34,494 nucleotides of DNA, taken from Methylobacterium sp. Lineage in GTDB: Bacteria; Pseudomonadota; Alphaproteobacteria; Rhizobiales; Beijerinckiaceae. The position numbers and the translations under genes were made by a program. The stretch spans positions 1-34,494 of the forward strand of contig NZ_JAIEOF010000299.1 in the NCBI RefSeq assembly GCF_019750675.1. The letters are read 5' to 3'. This document shows, piece by piece, positions 31,564 through 34,494 of this stretch (the first letter of the stretch is position 1; each line of letters opens with the position of its first letter). The notes beneath the pieces were generated by a model. It ran no database searches and was not told the DNA's origin. It was given only the letters and a program-made list of their open reading frames with translations.

Positions 31564-32991
31564 TCAAGGCGCGGTGGGATCCGGCAGAATTTTGCCGGGA
31601 TTGAGGATATTCATGGGGTCGAGCGCGGCCTTGAGCGTGCGCATCAGGTCGAGGGCGACGGGATCGGCGGTGCGACCGAGTTCGGCCCGCTTCAGGAGCC
31701 CGACCCCGTGCTCGGCGGCGATGGATCCGCCGAGGGCCAGCACGATGTCGTGCACGATGCGATTGAAGCGGTCCCACAGAGCGAGGAAGGCGGCGCGGTC
31801 CATATCGACCGGCTGGCTCAGGTTGAAGTGGATGTTGCCGTCCCCGAAATGCCCGAAGGCGCAGACGCGCAGGCCCGGCAGCTCCGCCTCGCAGGCCCGG
31901 GTCGCCCGCGCGAGGAACTCCGGCAGCCGGGAGAGCGGCACCGAGACGTCGTGCTTGATCGAGGCGCCCTCGGCCTTCTGGACCTCGGACAGGCTCTCGC
32001 GCAGGTCCCAAAGGGCCAGGGCCTGCGCCTCGCTCGCCGCGAGCACGGCGTCCTCCACGAGCCCGCGGGCCTGCGCCCGCGCCAGCATCGGCTCCAGCAC
32101 GGTGCCCGCATCCTCGCCGGGGCGCGTGGTGGAGACCTCGACCAGGGCGTAGGCCGCGTGCCGTCCCGCCAGGGGGCGCCGCGCCCCGGCCCGGTGGCGC
32201 AGGACGATCTCGAGGCCGAAGGGCGCGACGTATTCGAAGGCCGTAAGACCGGCGCCGGCCTCGGCCCGGAGCGCCACGAACAGCGCCAGGGCGGCCTCGG
32301 CGGAGGCGAGGCCCAGGAAGGCCACCGACCGCGACAGGGGCCGGGGATGGAGCTTCAGCACCGCCGCCGTGACGAGGCCGAGGGTCCCCTCGGACCCGAG
32401 GAAGAGCTGCTTCAGGTCGTAGCCCGCATTGTCCTTGCGCAGACCCTTGAGCCCGTTCCAGACCCGGCCGTCGGCCAGCACCACCTCGAGCCCGAGGACG
32501 AGGTCGCGGGCATTGCCGTAGGCGAGCACCGCCGTGCCGCCCGCGTTGGTGGAGAGATTTCCGCCGATGCGGCAGGAGCCCTCGGAGGCCAGCGAAAGCG
32601 GAAACAGCATCCCGGCGTCGCGCGCCGCCGCCTGGACGTCGGCCAGAACCATCCCGGCCTCCACCGTGATGCTGGCATTGACGGGGTCGAGGGCGCGCAG
32701 CCGGTTCAGCCGCGCCAGGGAGAGGACGATGCCGCCCTGGGGCAGGCCGCCGCCGACATGGCCGGTATTGCCCCCTTGCGCCACCACCGGCACCCCCGCC
32801 TCGGCGCAGGTCCGCACCACGCCGGCGACCGCGGCGGTGTCGGCGGGCCGTACCACCGCCAGGGCATGGCCCCGGCGCAGGCCGCGCGTCTCGGCGAGGT
32901 ACGGCGCGAGGTCGGCGGCGTTCACGAGCACATGGGCCACGCCGACGTGTTCGGCGAGGGACGCCAGGAGGCGGGAGGAGTCGGTCACCAC
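31564..32991 (-). CDS. FAD-linked oxidoreductase, D-2-hydroxyglutarate/D-lactate dehydrogenase type
   Basis: The 475-residue flavoprotein of the GlcD/D2HGDH family oxidises a D-2-hydroxy acid. The FAD-binding PCMH domain shows VVAQGGNTGHVGGGLPQGG, LFPLSLASEGSCRIGGNLST and NAGYDLKQLFLGSEGTLGLVT. The C-terminal domain has GHFGDGNIHFNLSQP and GSIAAEHGVGLLKR, whose His and Glu residues bind the metal in D2HGDH. Tandem GTG codons form the start (32989 and 32986). It diverges from the FAH-type gene across 142 bases. Confidence 0.92.
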   Translation of the reverse strand: MVTDSSRLLASLAEHVGVAHVLVNAADLAPYLAETRGLRRGHALAVVRPADTAAVAGVVRTCAEAGVPVVAQGGNTGHVGGGLPQGGIVLSLARLNRLRALDPVNASITVEAGMVLADVQAAARDAGMLFPLSLASEGSCRIGGNLSTNAGGTAVLAYGNARDLVLGLEVVLADGRVWNGLKGLRKDNAGYDLKQLFLGSEGTLGLVTAAVLKLHPRPLSRSVAFLGLASAEAALALFVALRAEAGAGLTAFEYVAPFGLEIVLRHRAGARRPLAGRHAAYALVEVSTTRPGEDAGTVLEPMLARAQARGLVEDAVLAASEAQALALWDLRESLSEVQKAEGASIKHDVSVPLSRLPEFLARATRACEAELPGLRVCAFGHFGDGNIHFNLSQPVDMDRAAFLALWDRFNRIVHDIVLALGGSIAAEHGVGLLKRAELGRTADPVALDLMRTLKAALDPMNILNPGKILPDPTAP

Positions 32992-33133
32992 GGGTCTCGC
33001 AACGGCGGGCCTCGGACGGCGGCGGGATGGCGCGGCCGGGCCTGGAGCCTATGATAGGAGAGGTGGGGCGCCCTGTGCAGGGCGAGCGACCGGGCGCCGC
33101 GCCGCATCGGCCGAGAGAAGAGGTTGGAAACCC

Positions 33134-33832
33134 ATGTTGTCCGTGATCCCGAACCCGCCCCGCATCGCCCTGCCGATCGTCGGCAGCGACGACCTGTTCC
33201 CGGTCCGGCGGGTCTACTGCGTGGGCCGCAACTACGCGGCGCATGCCCGCGAGATGGGCAAGGACCCCGACCGCGAGCCGCCGTTCTTCTTCATGAAACC
33301 CGCCGACACCCTGCAGATCGTGACAGGCGACGCGGCCGTGGACCATCCCTACCCGCCCCGCACCGAGAACTACCATTTCGAGGTCGAGATGGTGGCGGCC
33401 CTCTCGGTCGGCGGCCGCGACATCCCGGAGGCCGACGCCCTCCACCACGTCTACGGTTACGCGGTGGGCCTCGACATGACCCGGCGCGACGTCCAGGACG
33501 AGGCCAAGCGCCTGGCGCGGCCCTGGGACCTCGCCAAGTCCGCCGACGCCTCGGCGCCGATCGGGCCGCTGCACCCGGCCGACCGGATCGGCCATCCCGT
33601 CCGGGGCGCCATCACCCTGGCGGTGGACGCCAGCGAGCGCCAGCGCGGGGACCTCTCCGAGATGATCTGGTCGATCCCCGAACAGATCGCGCTGCTCTCC
33701 ACCTATTTCGAGCTGCATCCGGGCGATCTCATCTTCACCGGTACGCCCTCGGGTGTCGGTGCGGTCAGGCGGGGCGAGACCATGACGGCCGCCATCGAGG
33801 GCCTGGGCGCCATCAGCCTGCACGTGGTCTGA
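33134..33832 (+). CDS. Fumarylacetoacetate hydrolase-family protein
   Basis: The 232-residue product has the FAH catalytic fold: VYCVGRNYAAHAREMG, PFFFMKPADTL, the metal-binding ENYHFEVEMVAAL (Glu-x-Glu), GYAVGLDMTRRDVQ and GDLIFTGTPSGVGAV. Members include FAHD1-like acylpyruvate hydrolases and oxaloacetate decarboxylases. Length fits the short FAHD1 type. The ATG at 33134 follows AGAGGTTGG. It is four bases upstream of the Nudix gene, so the two are co-transcribed, and it diverges from the 2-hydroxy-acid dehydrogenase, suggesting a shared organic-acid role. Confidence 0.92.
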   Translation: MLSVIPNPPRIALPIVGSDDLFPVRRVYCVGRNYAAHAREMGKDPDREPPFFFMKPADTLQIVTGDAAVDHPYPPRTENYHFEVEMVAALSVGGRDIPEADALHHVYGYAVGLDMTRRDVQDEAKRLARPWDLAKSADASAPIGPLHPADRIGHPVRGAITLAVDASERQRGDLSEMIWSIPEQIALLSTYFELHPGDLIFTGTPSGVGAVRRGETMTAAIEGLGAISLHVV

Positions 33833-33836
33833 CGGC

Positions 33837-34313
33837 ATGCTCCTCGATTCACCCTGGATGCTGCGACTGTTCCATCTCGGGGCACTCGCCACGCGCGGCA
33901 TGACGCTGGGCGTGCGCGGGGCCGCGATCGATCCGGAGGGCCGGGTCTGTCTCGTGCGCCACACCTACGTGTCGGGCTGGCACCTCCCGGGCGGGGGCAT
34001 CGAGGCGGGGGAGAACGCCGCGGAGGCGATGCTCCGCGAGTTCCGGGAGGAGGCCGGGATCGTCGTCGATCCCGGGCAACCCTTGCGTCTGCACGGGTTC
34101 TACCACAACCGGGCGGCGTCCGGCCGCGACCACGTCGCGCTCTACGTCGCGCCGGCATTCACGGTGCGCGCGCCCAAGGCACCGGACCGGGAGATCGCGG
34201 CCTGCGAGTTCTTCGCCCTCTCCGAACTGCCGGCGGACACCACGACGGCGACCCGCGCGCGCCTGCGCGAGATCGCCGAGGGCCTGCCCCCGTCCGCGCA
34301 TTGGCAGCTCTGA
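33837..34313 (+). CDS. Nudix hydrolase
   Basis: The 158-residue product has a complete Nudix box at residues 53-75 (G-x5-E-x7-REFREEAGI), preceded by GWHLPGGGIEAGE. Nudix enzymes hydrolyse nucleoside diphosphates linked to another group, using Mg2+ held by the box glutamates; the substrate cannot be read here. A short hydrophobic N-terminal stretch precedes the domain. It is co-directional with and four bases from the FAH gene. Confidence 0.92.
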   Translation: MLLDSPWMLRLFHLGALATRGMTLGVRGAAIDPEGRVCLVRHTYVSGWHLPGGGIEAGENAAEAMLREFREEAGIVVDPGQPLRLHGFYHNRAASGRDHVALYVAPAFTVRAPKAPDREIAACEFFALSELPADTTTATRARLREIAEGLPPSAHWQL

Positions 34314-34343
34314 CGCCGGCAAACGGTCCCGGCGATTCAGCGC

Positions 34344-34372
34344 TTGCAACACCCGGCGGAATGGTGTTTAGA
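34344..34372 (+). promoter_or_regulatory. Sigma-70 promoter for tRNA-Gly
   Basis: TTGCAA, 17 bases, TTTAGA. The implied start is near 34379, about 45 bases before the tRNA. It is the clearest promoter in this part of the window. Confidence 0.65.
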
Positions 34373-34424
34373 GACGCCGTCCGGGGCCGCCGGCGGGTCA
34401 TTTCCTCCAGCGGCGCGGTTGTGA

Positions 34425-34494
34425 GCGGGTGTAGCTCAGGGGTAGAGCACAACCTTGCCAAGGTTGGGGTCGAGGGTTCGAATCCCTTCGCCCG
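34425..34494 (+). tRNA. tRNA-Gly (GCC anticodon), last bases cut by the window
   Basis: The cloverleaf is complete except for the final acceptor base. The acceptor arm GCGGGTG pairs with CGCCCG(C), the D arm is GCTC/GAGC, and the anticodon arm CAACC-TTGCCAA-GGTTG has GCC at the anticodon position. The T arm is GAGGG-TTCGAAT-CCCTT. Seventy bases are visible. Confidence 0.97.

Noticed and set aside
31460..33964. An 834-codon open frame on the minus strand overlapping the flavoprotein, FAH and Nudix genes
   Set aside because: Low-complexity translation, overlaps well-supported genes in other frames, no recognisable domain.
1..34494. CRISPR array, prophage, insertion sequence or integrase
   Set aside because: No regularly spaced direct repeats, transposase, integrase or phage structural genes were seen. 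The tRNA-Gly at the edge has no visible attachment duplication inside the window.

Overview
This is chromosomal DNA from a GC-rich alphaproteobacterium. It most resembles the Methylobacterium/Methylorubrum group of Hyphomicrobiales. The signs are the very high GC at third codon positions, an alphaproteobacterial flagellin, a very-long-chain fatty acid (acpXL) locus, a PyrX-type pseudo-dihydroorotase, CtrA-type TTAA-N7-TTAAC sites, Omp25/31-like porins, and hairpin repeats built on CCTCTCC...GGAGAGG. The assignment rests on recalled family features, not on a search.

Layout. (1) 1-5842: a possible gene tail, a metal-ligand-less dihydroorotase paralogue, plsY, dprA, an isolated flagellin gene and, convergent to it, ruvX. 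(2) 5868-10751: a lone SUKH-domain gene and a small reading frame diverge from a region with a perfect CtrA box. The tRNA amidotransferase genes gatC, gatA and gatB follow, with a 99-residue membrane protein and a REP-like element between gatA and gatB. (3) 10790-11850: a GrpB-type gene that appears to begin at ATT, then about 560 bases with no convincing gene. (4) 11851-19374, all on the minus strand: acpXL, fabZXL, a ketosynthase-like gene lacking its catalytic Cys, an active-looking ketosynthase, a ketoreductase, a small SH3-type secreted protein, a zinc MDR reductase, the acyltransferase lpxXL and a DUF1223 protein. (5) 19679-23802: an AI-2E-type transporter, a small lipoprotein, ndk, a DUF2147 protein, a Nu-class-like GST and a small secreted protein. 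(6) 23904-27590: a tightly coupled DUF4345-FUSC-DUF1656-HlyD efflux operon. (7) 27598-34494: LysE exporter, outer-membrane beta-barrel, M29 aminopeptidase, DUF2218, a GlcD/D2HGDH-like flavoprotein diverging from an FAH-family gene plus Nudix gene, and tRNA-Gly(GCC) cut by the window edge.

The most coherent system is region 4. It encodes nearly every activity of a dedicated type II fatty-acid elongation module (carrier, condensing pair, ketoreductase, dehydratase, probable enoyl reductase) plus the transferase that would place the product on lipid A. The condensing pair looks like a KS/chain-length-factor heterodimer: FabF1XL has the full Cys-His-His triad, and FabF2XL keeps only one His. The second notable theme is regulatory: a perfect CtrA box at 6493-6508, a CtrA half-site before the flagellin and a one-mismatch CtrA box before the DUF2218 gene.
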